10,816 nucleotides of DNA from Proteiniphilum sp. (lineage in GTDB: Bacteria; Bacteroidota; Bacteroidia; Bacteroidales; Dysgonomonadaceae): the NCBI GenBank assembly GCA_012728465.1, contig JAAYFB010000096.1, forward strand, positions 1-10,816, given 5' to 3'. The translations under genes and the position numbers were made by a program. Under the pieces are notes generated by a model. The model worked only from the letters and a program-made list of their open reading frames with translations, did not search any database and was not told the origin of the DNA. The first letter of the stretch is position 1. Each line of letters begins with the position of its first letter. Positions 1-8,028 of this stretch are shown piece by piece.

Positions 1-1125
1 ACCTTCCACTTTAATTCTTAGCGTGTTCCACTCACCTTCTATTAGGTGCTCTTGTTGTGCATCAGTAATTTGTGCAATCCAACCTCTACCATACGATTCG
101 TAGATACCGCCTGTACCGTGACCTTTAGGAGCCACCTCAACTTGCCAGCCGTTTACTAAAGCTACTGGCTCAATGAATGAACGGATAAATACGCCTGAGT
201 TGCCGTCAGCCTCTTGTTTAAAGTCAACAGAAAAATCGAAGTTATCGTAATAGTCACGAGTAGCCAAGTAGCCATATTGTTTGTCTGGACCACTTTCGCA
301 AATCAAGAGACCATCTTCTACATACCATTTTTCAGTACCATAAGCTTCCCAGCCACTAAGGTCAGTACCATTAAATAATGAAACCTCTTTAGTTTTACGA
401 GGTAGTTCTTTAACCTTTACGTTTCTGAACCAAGCAGCCGAACCGTGGTCTTGCAAGCATATATTACCTTTGCGCGCTAGTCCATATTCAGGTGCATTTT
501 CCCACTTACCACTATTTTTTCTAGCATACCAGTCTTCTGTCCATGCTTCAAACTCTACTACTTTTTTACCATTCAACCAATGCTCAACATGACCATTGTC
601 AAAAACAATTTTAGATGTATTCCACTCGCCAGCAGGTTTCAAGTCGAAATTAGCTGCGTCTGTTGTGTACATAGCATAATCAGCAGCAGTTTTTTGCCAA
701 TCTTCAAGTGGCTCTGGGAAGTTATCTTGATCTATTAATTGATATTCTGGTCCTGTAACATAAGGAACAGCAAATTTTGGGTTTTCAACTACATGATAAA
801 GTACTCCACTGTTACCACCATCAGCAATTTTCCAATCCCATACAAGCTCAAAATTCTCATATAGTTTATCTGTTACGATATATCCATGCTCATCAGCACC
901 TTCGCCTTTTGCTTGAATCATACCATTCTCAACAAACCATGGAGCAGTTAACGACTCGCCATTATAGTCGCGCCAGCCATTAAGTGTTGTACCATCAAAT
1001 AGAAGTTGCCATCCTTCGGCCTTTTCAGCCTCTGTCAAAACGTTATGTTTTGCAGATTGATCACATGAGGCAAATAACATTGTCATAAGCAGTGTTGTGC
1101 AAAATAAATAAATTCTTGATTTCAT
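1..1125 (-). CDS. Lipoprotein with two tandem DUF1080 (3-keto-disaccharide hydrolase-like) domains, partial at C-terminus
   Basis: The frame is open for 375 codons from the ATG at 1123-1125 to the window edge, so the C-terminus is missing. Residues 1-21 form a lipoprotein signal: a hydrophobic stretch ending in the lipobox LFASC with Cys21 as the lipidation site, so the protein should sit in the envelope. Two copies of the DUF1080 fold follow. Domain 1 opens with LLFDGTTLNGW at 41-51 and carries GGNSGVLY at 103-110. Domain 2 opens with SLFNGTDLSGW at 249-259 and carries DGNSGVFIR at 307-315. Both repeat the family's EGEWNT/AGEWNT strand (166-170 and 363-369). The family (PF06439) is a jelly-roll fold common in Bacteroidota; characterised members act on 3-keto-glycosides. 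The substrate here cannot be read from the sequence. It has its own promoter and is separated by 89 bp from the S41 gene upstream, so it is probably not a member of that operon. Confidence 0.9.
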   Translation of the reverse strand, partial: MKSRIYLFCTTLLMTMLFASCDQSAKHNVLTEAEKAEGWQLLFDGTTLNGWRDYNGESLTAPWFVENGMIQAKGEGADEHGYIVTDKLYENFELVWDWKIADGGNSGVLYHVVENPKFAVPYVTGPEYQLIDQDNFPEPLEDWQKTAADYAMYTTDAANFDLKPAGEWNTSKIVFDNGHVEHWLNGKKVVEFEAWTEDWYARKNSGKWENAPEYGLARKGNICLQDHGSAAWFRNVKVKELPRKTKEVSLFNGTDLSGWEAYGTEKWYVEDGLLICESGPDKQYGYLATRDYYDNFDFSVDFKQEADGNSGVFIRSFIEPVALVNGWQVEVAPKGHGTGGIYESYGRGWIAQITDAQQEHLIEGEWNTLRIKVEG

Positions 1126-1161
1126 TCTAATTCTTTTTTTTTAAATTGGGGTTTCGTATTG

Positions 1162-1192
1162 CAAAGTTATGAATTTTATGCAAATAATGAAA
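1162..1192 (-). promoter_or_regulatory. Bacteroidota-type promoter for the DUF1080 lipoprotein gene
   Basis: Read on the minus strand, TAACTTTG (1169 down to 1162) matches the -7 consensus TAnnTTTG exactly. Nineteen bases upstream is TTTC (1192 down to 1189), a 3-of-4 match to the -33 element TTTG. Transcription would begin about 30 bases before the ATG at 1125, giving a short leader. It lies just after the stop codon of the S41 protease gene, which supports separate transcription. Confidence 0.7.
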
Positions 1193-1214
1193 TAGTTTAT
1201 TATAATTCCCTACT

Positions 1215-2882
1215 CTACTTCGACGAACGAAGCAACTCATCATACGCATTGTCAGAATTAATTATCCTCAGCCCCTCTTTATAAATATCATTGATATCAT
1301 TTATTATTACGTAATAAGCTGATTGATTATACAAATCTCGAGCCATTAGTGCTTTCAACTGAACAGTTAATATATCCTCCGATAATTCAAATTGCTCTTT
1401 ATCCCATTCTATATTTTCACTTTCGGCAATCTGCTTCATCTTCACAAATATCTTTTCAGATATCTCATAATCAGACTTAAATTTATTCACATCTGGGTAA
1501 GCATATAACAATTCACTTCTATTATTATCAACTTCATTTATAGTTACACGACTCATTACTCCTTTTGCAATAAGGTTTCTATGCAGGTCAGTAAGTCTCA
1601 CAGTATCAATAGGCACAAAACAATCAGGCATAATGCCTCCACCTCCATATACGATACGTTTATTAACTAATGTCTCATATCTCAAAGAGTCTGCAAATGA
1701 GATACTATCAGCATTTACATATTCTCCATGTTGATATCTATTCATAAGTTCCATTTGGTATTTGTCTTTCTGTCCCTCTTCATATGGCTTTTGAATACTT
1801 CGTCCAGTAGGGGTATAATATTTAGCTACTGTTAATCTCATCATGCTACCATCCAGCAAAGGAATTTGACGCTGAACAAGCCCTTTACCAAATGTTCTGC
1901 GACCAACGATTACACCTCTATCCCAGTCCTGCAAAGCTCCAGCCACAATCTCACTAGCCGATGCAGATAGTTCATCAACTAATACTACTACATCACCTTC
2001 TTGGAACTGTCCCTCAGATGCCGAAGTAGATCTTTTCTTTGATGATAATACAACTTCATCTTCTTTAGCCTGTCTATTAGGTGTTGTCTTTAGTTCTAAT
2101 CTGGGTTGGTTTTTTCCCTCTGTATATACTATTAGCTTATCGCCACTCAAAAACTCATTCACTATTTCTGATGCCACTTGTAGCACTCCTCCTCCATTGC
2201 CCGTAAGGTCGAAGATAAGCTTCTTCATACCTTGAGCTTTAAGGTCTTTTTCTGCCTCCAAAAACTCCTTATAGGAAGTGATACCAAAACGACTCAACTT
2301 TATATATCCGATATCATCATCAACCATATAAGCTGCATCTATGCTATGGAGTGGAATTTTATCCCTTACTATTTTAAAATCCAATAAGTCATCATACCCT
2401 TTTCGCAATACTCTAACATCTACCTTAGTGCCTTTAGGACCTTTGAGCATTCCAATTACTTTCTGATTGTCTAGTTTAACTCCTGCAATAAGAGTATCAT
2501 CTACATACATTATTCTATCTCCTGGCATTAATCCAACCTTTTGGGAAGGACCACCCGAAATTACTTCAATAACATAAAGAGTATCAGTAAGCATATTGAA
2601 CGAAATACCTATACCTTCAAAATTACCTTCCATACTCTCGTTCATTAGTTTTACTTCATTTTTATCGAGGTAGGAAGAATGAGGATCAAGCTCATGAAGC
2701 ATTGCCCTTATTGCGGACTCACCTAATTTAGGGATATCCACATCATCAACATAAAGATTATCTATTAATTGCAAGGCATGTGCAATTTTTGCTGACTCTG
2801 TTCGCAATTGTCCTTGTGAAAAGCCACTGAAGCACAATAAGTAGAATATTAAAAAGAAAAACCCTGTTTTTATATATTTCAT
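1215..2882 (-). CDS. S41 family carboxy-terminal processing protease (CtpA/Prc-like), with PDZ domain
   Basis: This is a 555-residue exported serine protease that would cleave the C-terminal region of substrates in the periplasm. Residues 1-23 are a signal peptide (basic MKYIK, hydrophobic core, then SGFSQ). A PDZ domain follows at about 83-172 (GIGISFNM, then GPSQKVGLMPGDRI at 111-124). The S41 core contains FDLTGNGGG (224-232), SASASEI (306-312) and FGKG (331-334). Ser308 and Lys333 are the expected catalytic dyad, with the same 25-residue spacing as Ser430 and Lys455 of E. coli Prc. About 185 further residues after the core, starting past GGGGIMPD, match the long C-terminal tail seen in Bacteroidota homologues. 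The frame extends two codons upstream to a TTG; I prefer the ATG at 2880-2882 because it directly begins the signal peptide. It lies 25 bases after coaD on the same strand, so co-transcription is likely. Substrates are unknown. Confidence 0.96.
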   Translation of the reverse strand: MKYIKTGFFFLIFYLLCFSGFSQGQLRTESAKIAHALQLIDNLYVDDVDIPKLGESAIRAMLHELDPHSSYLDKNEVKLMNESMEGNFEGIGISFNMLTDTLYVIEVISGGPSQKVGLMPGDRIMYVDDTLIAGVKLDNQKVIGMLKGPKGTKVDVRVLRKGYDDLLDFKIVRDKIPLHSIDAAYMVDDDIGYIKLSRFGITSYKEFLEAEKDLKAQGMKKLIFDLTGNGGGVLQVASEIVNEFLSGDKLIVYTEGKNQPRLELKTTPNRQAKEDEVVLSSKKRSTSASEGQFQEGDVVVLVDELSASASEIVAGALQDWDRGVIVGRRTFGKGLVQRQIPLLDGSMMRLTVAKYYTPTGRSIQKPYEEGQKDKYQMELMNRYQHGEYVNADSISFADSLRYETLVNKRIVYGGGGIMPDCFVPIDTVRLTDLHRNLIAKGVMSRVTINEVDNNRSELLYAYPDVNKFKSDYEISEKIFVKMKQIAESENIEWDKEQFELSEDILTVQLKALMARDLYNQSAYYVIINDINDIYKEGLRIINSDNAYDELLRSSK

Positions 2883-2907
2883 ATCCAATAATAGTTTTAT
2901 ATGTTGC

Positions 2908-3369
2908 TTAGAGCTTTATTCCTGCAGGCAGAAATACACTAACATCATAATTATATTTTAATAATTCACGAACATGTGAAGAGCTAATAGATGATAGTTC
3001 GGGCTCTGTAAATAATACTAATGTTTCAATACCTGATATTGTTCGGTTTAAATCAGCAATAGTTTTCTCATATTCAAAATCGGCGACAGAACGTATGCCT
3101 CTTAATATAAATTGTGCTCCAACTCTTTTAGCTAAATCGACAGTAAGGGTATCATAGCTTTCAATACTTACTCTAGCTTCGCCTGCGTATAAGTCTGAAA
3201 GCATTTCCATTCTTTTTTCGAGGGAAAAGAATGTTTGTTTTGCATCATTCACTCCTATTGCAATAATTATTTCATCCACAATATCCAATCCTCGCTTCAC
3301 CAAGGACTCGTGCCCCAATGTGAATGGATCAAATGTACCTGGAAATATTGCTATCTTTTCTTGTCTCAT
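2908..3369 (-). CDS. coaD: Pantetheine-phosphate adenylyltransferase
   Basis: CoaD transfers AMP from ATP to 4'-phosphopantetheine, giving dephospho-CoA, the penultimate step of coenzyme A synthesis in the cytosol. The 153-residue product has the usual length. The nucleotidyltransferase signature FPGTFDPFTLGH lies at 9-20, with TxGH at 17-20. RGIRSVADFEYE and the following N in DLNRT form the phosphopantetheine/ATP site. ISSSHVREL near the C-terminus corresponds to the ISSTxVR motif of the family. The frame reaches 18 codons further upstream to a TTG at 3423, but that segment matches nothing in the family and lies inside a hairpin; the ATG at 3367-3369 gives a start at MRQEKIAIFPG, like other CoaD proteins. 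It is downstream of parE with a 203-bp gap and 25 bp ahead of the S41 protease gene. I see no good promoter in the gap, so expression may depend on read-through from parE. Confidence 0.97.
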   Translation of the reverse strand: MRQEKIAIFPGTFDPFTLGHESLVKRGLDIVDEIIIAIGVNDAKQTFFSLEKRMEMLSDLYAGEARVSIESYDTLTVDLAKRVGAQFILRGIRSVADFEYEKTIADLNRTISGIETLVLFTEPELSSISSSHVRELLKYNYDVSVFLPAGIKL

Positions 3370-3416
3370 TGTTTCTATACTATCCTTCGTTATTGATATA
3401 ATATCTTCTAAAATAT

Positions 3417-3454
3417 ACGGCAATCAATACCTATAAATCAGTATTAATTGCCGT
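3417..3454 (-). terminator. Strong hairpin in the parE-coaD gap: terminator, attenuator or leader structure
   Basis: Arms 3417-3430 and 3441-3454 pair over 14 positions around a 10-base loop. The only non-Watson-Crick position (3425/3446) is a G-U pair in the minus-strand transcript but a C-A mismatch in a plus-strand transcript, which favours function in the parE-coaD direction. After the stem the minus strand reads ATATTTTAG, a weak U-tract. On the plus strand the stem is followed by TTTTT, but no plus-strand gene ends here. It lies 47 bases before the coaD ATG. It could reduce read-through from parE or structure the coaD leader; the sequence does not decide between these. Confidence 0.55.
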
Positions 3455-3507
3455 TTTTCAAAATAGTTTTAAATAATATCGTTCCTCTATATAATAATCA
3501 TCCTAGC

Positions 3508-3534
3508 CATTATCTAATTTTTATATTAGTAATG
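3508..3534. repeat. Second, weaker inverted repeat downstream of parE
   Basis: CATTA-T-CTAAT (3508-3518) and ATTAGTAATG (3525-3534) form ten base pairs with one bulged base (3513) and a 6-base loop. It lies 38 bases after the parE stop codon in the direction of transcription. It is AT-rich and has no U-tract on the minus strand, so it is more likely a 3' stabilising stem or chance than an intrinsic terminator. Confidence 0.3.
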
Positions 3535-3572
3535 AGCATGAATAAAAGAGTGAACTAACATTACAGCCCAAA

Positions 3573-5435
3573 TTAAGCTACATCCTCATCCTCTATTACC
3601 AGATTTTCAATAATAAAAGCTTGTCTATCAGGAGTGTTTCTACCCATATAGAATTCAAGTAAATCCTTTATCAGATCCTCTTTCCTCATTGTTACTTTAT
3701 CAAGCCTCATACCTTCACCAATGAACCCCTTAAACTCACTCGGTGAAATCTCTCCTAGACCTTTAAATCGAGTAATTTCTGGATTAGGACCTAGCTCGTC
3801 AATAGCAGCTATTCGTTCCTCCTCGGTGTAACAGTACTTTGTTTTCTTTTTGTTTCTTACTCTAAACAGAGGTGTTTGAAGAATATACACATGCCCTTTC
3901 TTTACCAGATCGGGGAAGAACTGAAGGAAGAATGTAAGCAATAGCAATCGAATGTGCATACCATCTGTATCTGCATCAGTAGCAATAATCACTTTATTGT
4001 ACCTGAGGCCATCCATACCCTCTTCAATATTAAGGGCTGCTTGCAGAAGATTAAACTCTTCATTTTCATAAACAATCTTTTTTGTCAAACCAAAAGAGTT
4101 CAGAGGTTTACCACGAAGACTGAATACTGCTTGCAAATTGGGATCTCTACTTTTGGTGATGGAACCACTCGCTGAGTCTCCCTCGGTAATAAAAATGCTT
4201 GTTTCGTCTAGATTATCTCCTTTTGAGTCATTGTAATGAATACGGCAATCTCTCAACTTTTTATTATGCAAGTTTGCTTTTTTAGCTCTCTCTCTTGCAA
4301 GTTTGGTAACACCTGCAATAGCCTTGCGCTCTTTTTCCGAGTCAAGAATCTTCTTTTGCAATATCTCTGCAGTTTCCAAATTTTTATGAAGGAAGTTGTC
4401 TAGCTCTTTTTTCAAGAAGTCGTTAACGTACTTATTAATAGACACACCTTCGGGCGACATATCTCTAGAACCCAACTTAGTTTTTGTTTGAGACTCAAAA
4501 ACAGGTTCCTCAATTTTAACAGCTATTGCTGCAACCATTCCATTACGTATGTCAGAGAACTCAAAATTTTTGGAGAAGTATTCACGTATTACTCTTGCCG
4601 TAGCTTCACGAAACGCAGATAGATGTGTTCCACCCTGAGTAGTGTGCTGTCCATTTACAAAAGAATAATACTCTTCGCCATATTGGTTGGAATGAGTAAT
4701 TGCAACTTCGATATCATCACCATGAAGATGGATGATAGGATATAAAATCTCAGTTGTAAGATTCTCATTTAAAAGATCCTCTAATCCATTTTTTGAATAG
4801 AAATCATTGCCATTATAAGTAATAGTGAGTCCTGTATTTAAAAACACATAGTTTTTCAATAGCGGTTCTATATGCTCATCACGATACAGGTAATCTCCAA
4901 AAATCTCTTTATCTGGAACAAACTCCACAGAGGTTCCATTCTTTTGAGTTGTGGTTTGTTGTGGTGCATCGTTTATCACGTACCCTTTCTCATACACAAC
5001 ACATTTTGACGCCCCCTCTCTGTAGCTTTCAATAATGAACTCAGACGAAAGAGCGTTAACGGCTTTAATACCAACACCGTTTAGTCCTACTGATTTTTTA
5101 AAAGCTTTCGAGTCATACTTTGCTCCTGTATTCATCTTTGAAGAAACGTCTTTAACTTTTCCCAAAGGAACTCCTCTACCATAGTCACGTATCTTTACTC
5201 GTCCATCTTCAATATCTACAGTTATCTTCTTGCCAAAGCCCATTCTGTATTCATCAATAGAGTTGTCAAGAACCTCTTTTAATAACACATATATACCATC
5301 ATCGGATGAGGCACCATCACCAAGTTTTCCGATATACATACCTGGTCGGCGTCGAATATGTTCACGCCACTCAAGTGTTACAATATTATCTTCACTATAA
5401 TTCGATAATGCCTGTTCTCTTTCTAATTCTGTCAC
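3573..5435 (-). CDS. parE: DNA topoisomerase IV subunit B (type IIA, ATPase subunit)
   Basis: ParE supplies the ATPase and TOPRIM parts of topoisomerase IV, which unlinks replicated chromosomes together with ParC (not in this window). The 620-residue protein has the full domain order. The GHKL ATPase has Glu54 and Asn58 in [16 protein letters not shown] at 84-90 and the ATP-lid glycines in [14 protein letters not shown] at 117-130. The transducer domain carries the QTK loop at 316-318. The TOPRIM domain has Glu418 in [10 protein letters not shown], and DADTD at 487-491 supplies the metal-binding aspartates. RFKGLGE at 556-562 is the late conserved motif. [20 protein letters not shown] resembles Bacteroidales ParE more than GyrB as I remember them, and the long GyrB insertion of enterobacteria is absent. 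The start is a GTG at 5433-5435; an in-frame stop lies close upstream and no ATG is available near the conserved N-terminus. It follows the acetyltransferase gene by 28 bases. Confidence 0.93.
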   Translation of the reverse strand: MTELEREQALSNYSEDNIVTLEWREHIRRRPGMYIGKLGDGASSDDGIYVLLKEVLDNSIDEYRMGFGKKITVDIEDGRVKIRDYGRGVPLGKVKDVSSKMNTGAKYDSKAFKKSVGLNGVGIKAVNALSSEFIIESYREGASKCVVYEKGYVINDAPQQTTTQKNGTSVEFVPDKEIFGDYLYRDEHIEPLLKNYVFLNTGLTITYNGNDFYSKNGLEDLLNENLTTEILYPIIHLHGDDIEVAITHSNQYGEEYYSFVNGQHTTQGGTHLSAFREATARVIREYFSKNFEFSDIRNGMVAAIAVKIEEPVFESQTKTKLGSRDMSPEGVSINKYVNDFLKKELDNFLHKNLETAEILQKKILDSEKERKAIAGVTKLARERAKKANLHNKKLRDCRIHYNDSKGDNLDETSIFITEGDSASGSITKSRDPNLQAVFSLRGKPLNSFGLTKKIVYENEEFNLLQAALNIEEGMDGLRYNKVIIATDADTDGMHIRLLLLTFFLQFFPDLVKKGHVYILQTPLFRVRNKKKTKYCYTEEERIAAIDELGPNPEITRFKGLGEISPSEFKGFIGEGMRLDKVTMRKEDLIKDLLEFYMGRNTPDRQAFIIENLVIEDEDVA

Positions 5436-5463
5436 CTTGTTTATATACTCCTATTCTATTTTT

Positions 5464-6597
5464 TTATTTTAAACTCTTTATGTAGGCTCTACGCCTCTTA
5501 TGTTGCTCCGAATCTAAGCCTTCCCACATTGATTGTACTTTTGAGTTCAATTCCAACTCGGGATTACTCTCGGCATATTCAAAGCCTAGCCTTATTGCCT
5601 CAGGAATAAACTGATTAAAGATAAGAGCATTTACTCCTTTACCTTGATACTCAGGATCTATTCCGATAAGCATCAAATCCAGCACTTTATTATTAGTGCC
5701 CTTCATTGCTTTGTATAAATGATACCAACCAGTAGGCAAAAACTTTCCACCTGATTTTTGAAGAGCCCTGGACATACTAGGTATCCCTATTCCTACACCT
5801 ATTAACTTATTATCCTCGGCACGAAGCACTAAAGATAAGAAATTAAGTCGAAGCATCGGTATATACATATTTACATAGTAATCTATCTGAGCTTCTGACA
5901 GCTCTACAAATCCATACAAATCTTTGTATGCGACATTGAATAGCTTGAATATATCATGTGCATAAGGATAAACATCATCTTTACTATTCACCCTTACAAC
6001 ATTTAAATTAAATCTCCTTCTCACTATTTCTGCCACTCTCGCATATCGCTCCGGAACTTCCTTAGGAATATTAATCAAATACTCAACCCAGTCTTGGTCC
6101 TTAATATAACCAATTCTTTCGATATGATCAACATAATAAGGATAATTATATATTCCAGTCATGGTTCCTATCCTATCAAATCCTTCAACAAGCATTCCTT
6201 CACTATCAAAGTCAGTGAATCCAAGTGGCCCATGTATTTTTTCCATACCTCTGTATCGAGCCCACTCTTCAGCTGCACCAAACAGTGCATCTACAACCTC
6301 TTTGTCGTCAATAAAATCAACAAAACCAAATCGTGCATTTTTTTGGTTCCATGTGTTATTAGCCTTATGGTTAATGATGGCCGTGATACGTCCTGCTATT
6401 TCACCATCTTTGTAGGCTAAAAAATTTGCAGACTCGCAATGTTCGAAAGCTGGATTTTTATCTCTACTTAGTGTCGCTATCTCGTCATATACCAAGGGTG
6501 GGACATAATACTCGTTGTCTTTATATAAATCGATGCTGAATTGAATTAACTTTTTAAGTGTATCTTTATCTCTGACTTCTTTGACTTGTATTGCCAT
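5464..6597 (-). CDS. GNAT-like N-acetyltransferase (uncharacterised, YghO-like)
   Basis: The 377-residue soluble protein shows no signal peptide or membrane segment. The C-terminal part looks like a GNAT fold: LMLIGIDPEYQGKG at 308-321 provides the beta-4 strand and the Q-G-x-G acetyl-CoA pyrophosphate loop (318-321), followed by the helix VNALIFNQF. The N-terminal half has its own conserved-looking block, HGPLGFTDFDSEGMLVEGFD at 122-141, and resembles a second, degenerate acetyltransferase-like half, as in the YghO group often labelled hypothetical. The acceptor substrate is unknown. ATG at 6595-6597 is the only sensible start, just after the promoter region. It is first in the minus-strand run and 28 bases ahead of parE, so it probably leads the operon. 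The family call rests on the acetyl-CoA motif and recollection of homologues, hence moderate confidence. Confidence 0.72.
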   Translation of the reverse strand: MAIQVKEVRDKDTLKKLIQFSIDLYKDNEYYVPPLVYDEIATLSRDKNPAFEHCESANFLAYKDGEIAGRITAIINHKANNTWNQKNARFGFVDFIDDKEVVDALFGAAEEWARYRGMEKIHGPLGFTDFDSEGMLVEGFDRIGTMTGIYNYPYYVDHIERIGYIKDQDWVEYLINIPKEVPERYARVAEIVRRRFNLNVVRVNSKDDVYPYAHDIFKLFNVAYKDLYGFVELSEAQIDYYVNMYIPMLRLNFLSLVLRAEDNKLIGVGIGIPSMSRALQKSGGKFLPTGWYHLYKAMKGTNNKVLDLMLIGIDPEYQGKGVNALIFNQFIPEAIRLGFEYAESNPELELNSKVQSMWEGLDSEQHKRRRAYIKSLK

Positions 6598-6660
6598 ATT
6601 ATTTTGATTTTCTAGTTTAATAAATAAAATCTTGTGACATTATTTTAAATCAACAATTGG

Positions 6661-6668
6661 CAAAGATA
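6661..6668 (-). promoter_or_regulatory. -7 promoter box for the acetyltransferase-parE run
   Basis: On the minus strand TATCTTTG matches TAnnTTTG exactly and is followed by C, as at the other three boxes in the window. I find no good TTTG-like -33 element at 18-21 bases upstream, so this is weaker than the nusB promoter. The leader to the ATG at 6597 would be about 55-60 bases. Confidence 0.5.
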
Positions 6669-7017
6669 ATGATTTTTAGAAAATTTGGTAGATATAGACT
6701 AATGAAATATTAAGAATTAGCGAACAGTTATAGTCTCTCCAGGTGCACAAAGCAGAAACAAACTGTAATGCAAAGCTTTAGCCAATACAAATCACTATAT
6801 CTTTTTTATTTCCTCGAGCCACATTTCTATAAAAAAAATGAGTAATAGAAACACATCTCTACTATTAAACAAAAATCATACCATTTTATGCCAACACTTA
6901 CTTAAAACTGTTTCACAAACAACAAACCAACTCTCAAAAAACACCTGCGATTCTTACTCAAGTCGGTTAAATTCAAATAAAAAGGACAATAGGCATGGTA
7001 TTAGTATTTGAATTGTG

Positions 7018-7048
7018 CTTGAGGTATCAAATTATTTGTCTAATTTTG
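7018..7048 (+). promoter_or_regulatory. Bacteroidota-type promoter for the nusB operon
   Basis: TAATTTTG at 7041-7048 is an exact -7 box. Nineteen bases upstream, CTTG at 7018-7021 matches three of four bases of the -33 element. Transcription would begin roughly 20 bases before the nusB ATG at 7074, leaving a very short leader. Confidence 0.75.
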
Positions 7049-7073
7049 CAAACATATAATGCTCATTTAAACA

Positions 7074-8000
7074 ATGATTAATCGAAATTTAATTCGTATC
7101 AGAATAGTGCAGATAGTCTATTCGTGGTATCAGAACAAGAACAAAGATTTGCGCTCACTCGAAAAAGAACTTCTTTTTGGGCTGAAAAAATCATACGATC
7201 TTTACTACTATCTACTGTTGCTAATGATTGAAATCACTAAAGCTTATGAAGCAAAAGTGGAAACTAGACGCAACAAACTTCTTCCTACGGAGGAGGACTT
7301 AAACCCCAATATGAAGCTAATTAATAATGCATTCATAAGACAGCTCGAACAAAATAAACAGCTTATTAAGTATCTAAACGACTACCCAATGTCTTGGGAA
7401 GATCATGACTCGTTTGTTAAAAAACTTCTTGAAGAGATTTTAGCATCGGACATATACTTAAACTACTCCAAGGAAAAGGATAGCAGTTATGATGCTGATA
7501 AAGAATTTTGGAGACAAGTATTCCGAAACTTTATTCATAACAACGAAGTTCTTGATGACATCTTAGAGGATGAAAGCATTTATTGGAATGATGACATAGA
7601 AACCATACAAAGCTTTACGCTGAAGACCATCAGACAATTCTCCGAATCAGCTGGTGAAGATCAGCAATTACTACCAATGTTCAAAAACTTTGAAGACAAG
7701 AGCTTTGCACTAAAACTCCTTCACAATACTATCCTAAATCAAGACAAGTATCGCGAACTAATAGAAAGCCATACAGACAAATGGGACTTTGACCGTATAG
7801 CTTTCATGGACTTGATTATTATGCAGGTAGCCATTGCAGAGATACACACTTTCGATGATATACCTACTAGCGTATCTATGAACGAGTATATAGAGCTATC
7901 AAAATCATACAGCACACCTAAAAGTGGAACTTTCATTAATGGCGTATTAGATGCCATAGTGAACACATTGAAGAAGGATAGTGTTATTTTTAAAACTTAA
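7074..8000 (+). CDS. nusB: Transcription antitermination factor NusB, long Bacteroidota form
   Basis: NusB binds boxA RNA with NusE (ribosomal protein S10) and keeps RNA polymerase processive on rRNA operons. The C-terminal part, about 205-300, is the conserved helical domain: FDRIAFMDLIIMQVAIAEI at 239-257, IPTSVSMNEYIELSKSYS at 263-280 and GTFINGVLDAIV at 285-296 are typical. The protein is 308 residues, against about 140 in E. coli. The additional N-terminal 200 residues (starting MINRNLIRIRIVQIVYSWYQ) are helical and rich in Lys, Glu and Asp; the opening itself looks like the first NusB helix, so the extra material may be an insertion between the first helices and the rest. As I recall, this layout is usual in Bacteroidales. 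It is the first gene of the operon; yajC follows after 28 bases. Confidence 0.95.
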   Translation: MINRNLIRIRIVQIVYSWYQNKNKDLRSLEKELLFGLKKSYDLYYYLLLLMIEITKAYEAKVETRRNKLLPTEEDLNPNMKLINNAFIRQLEQNKQLIKYLNDYPMSWEDHDSFVKKLLEEILASDIYLNYSKEKDSSYDADKEFWRQVFRNFIHNNEVLDDILEDESIYWNDDIETIQSFTLKTIRQFSESAGEDQQLLPMFKNFEDKSFALKLLHNTILNQDKYRELIESHTDKWDFDRIAFMDLIIMQVAIAEIHTFDDIPTSVSMNEYIELSKSYSTPKSGTFINGVLDAIVNTLKKDSVIFKT

Positions 8001-8028
8001 TTTCAAATCAATATAACAAAGAATTATT

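Larger units (their letters stand above)
6598..7073. other. 476-bp divergent intergenic region with back-to-back promoters
   Basis: This stretch separates the minus-strand acetyltransferase-parE-coaD-S41 run from the plus-strand nusB operon. A -7 box lies near each end (6661-6668 minus, 7041-7048 plus). Between them, about 6700-7010, I see AT-rich DNA without a credible reading frame, tRNA or known RNA. A 7-base inverted repeat (TTTCTAT at 6824-6830, ATAGAAA at 6845-6851) is the only internal structure noted and could be chance. Confidence 0.6.

Noticed and set aside
777..983. Plus-strand reading frame of 68 codons, and other plus-strand frames at 3954-4175 and 6094-6420
   Set aside because: They lie opposite well-supported minus-strand genes, have no recognisable domains and look like antisense shadows.
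2883..2888. Two-codon upstream extension of the S41 protease to a TTG start
   Set aside because: The ATG at 2882 starts a standard signal peptide; a TTG start two codons earlier adds nothing.
3370..3423. 18-residue N-terminal extension of CoaD from a TTG
   Set aside because: The segment has no counterpart in the family, and its start lies inside the hairpin stem. The ATG at 3369 gives a normal-length enzyme.
7049..7056. Minus-strand TATGTTTG overlapping the nusB promoter
   Set aside because: It matches the -7 consensus but has no -33 element and is over 450 bases from the minus-strand gene; the overlap arises from the TTTGCAAA symmetry.
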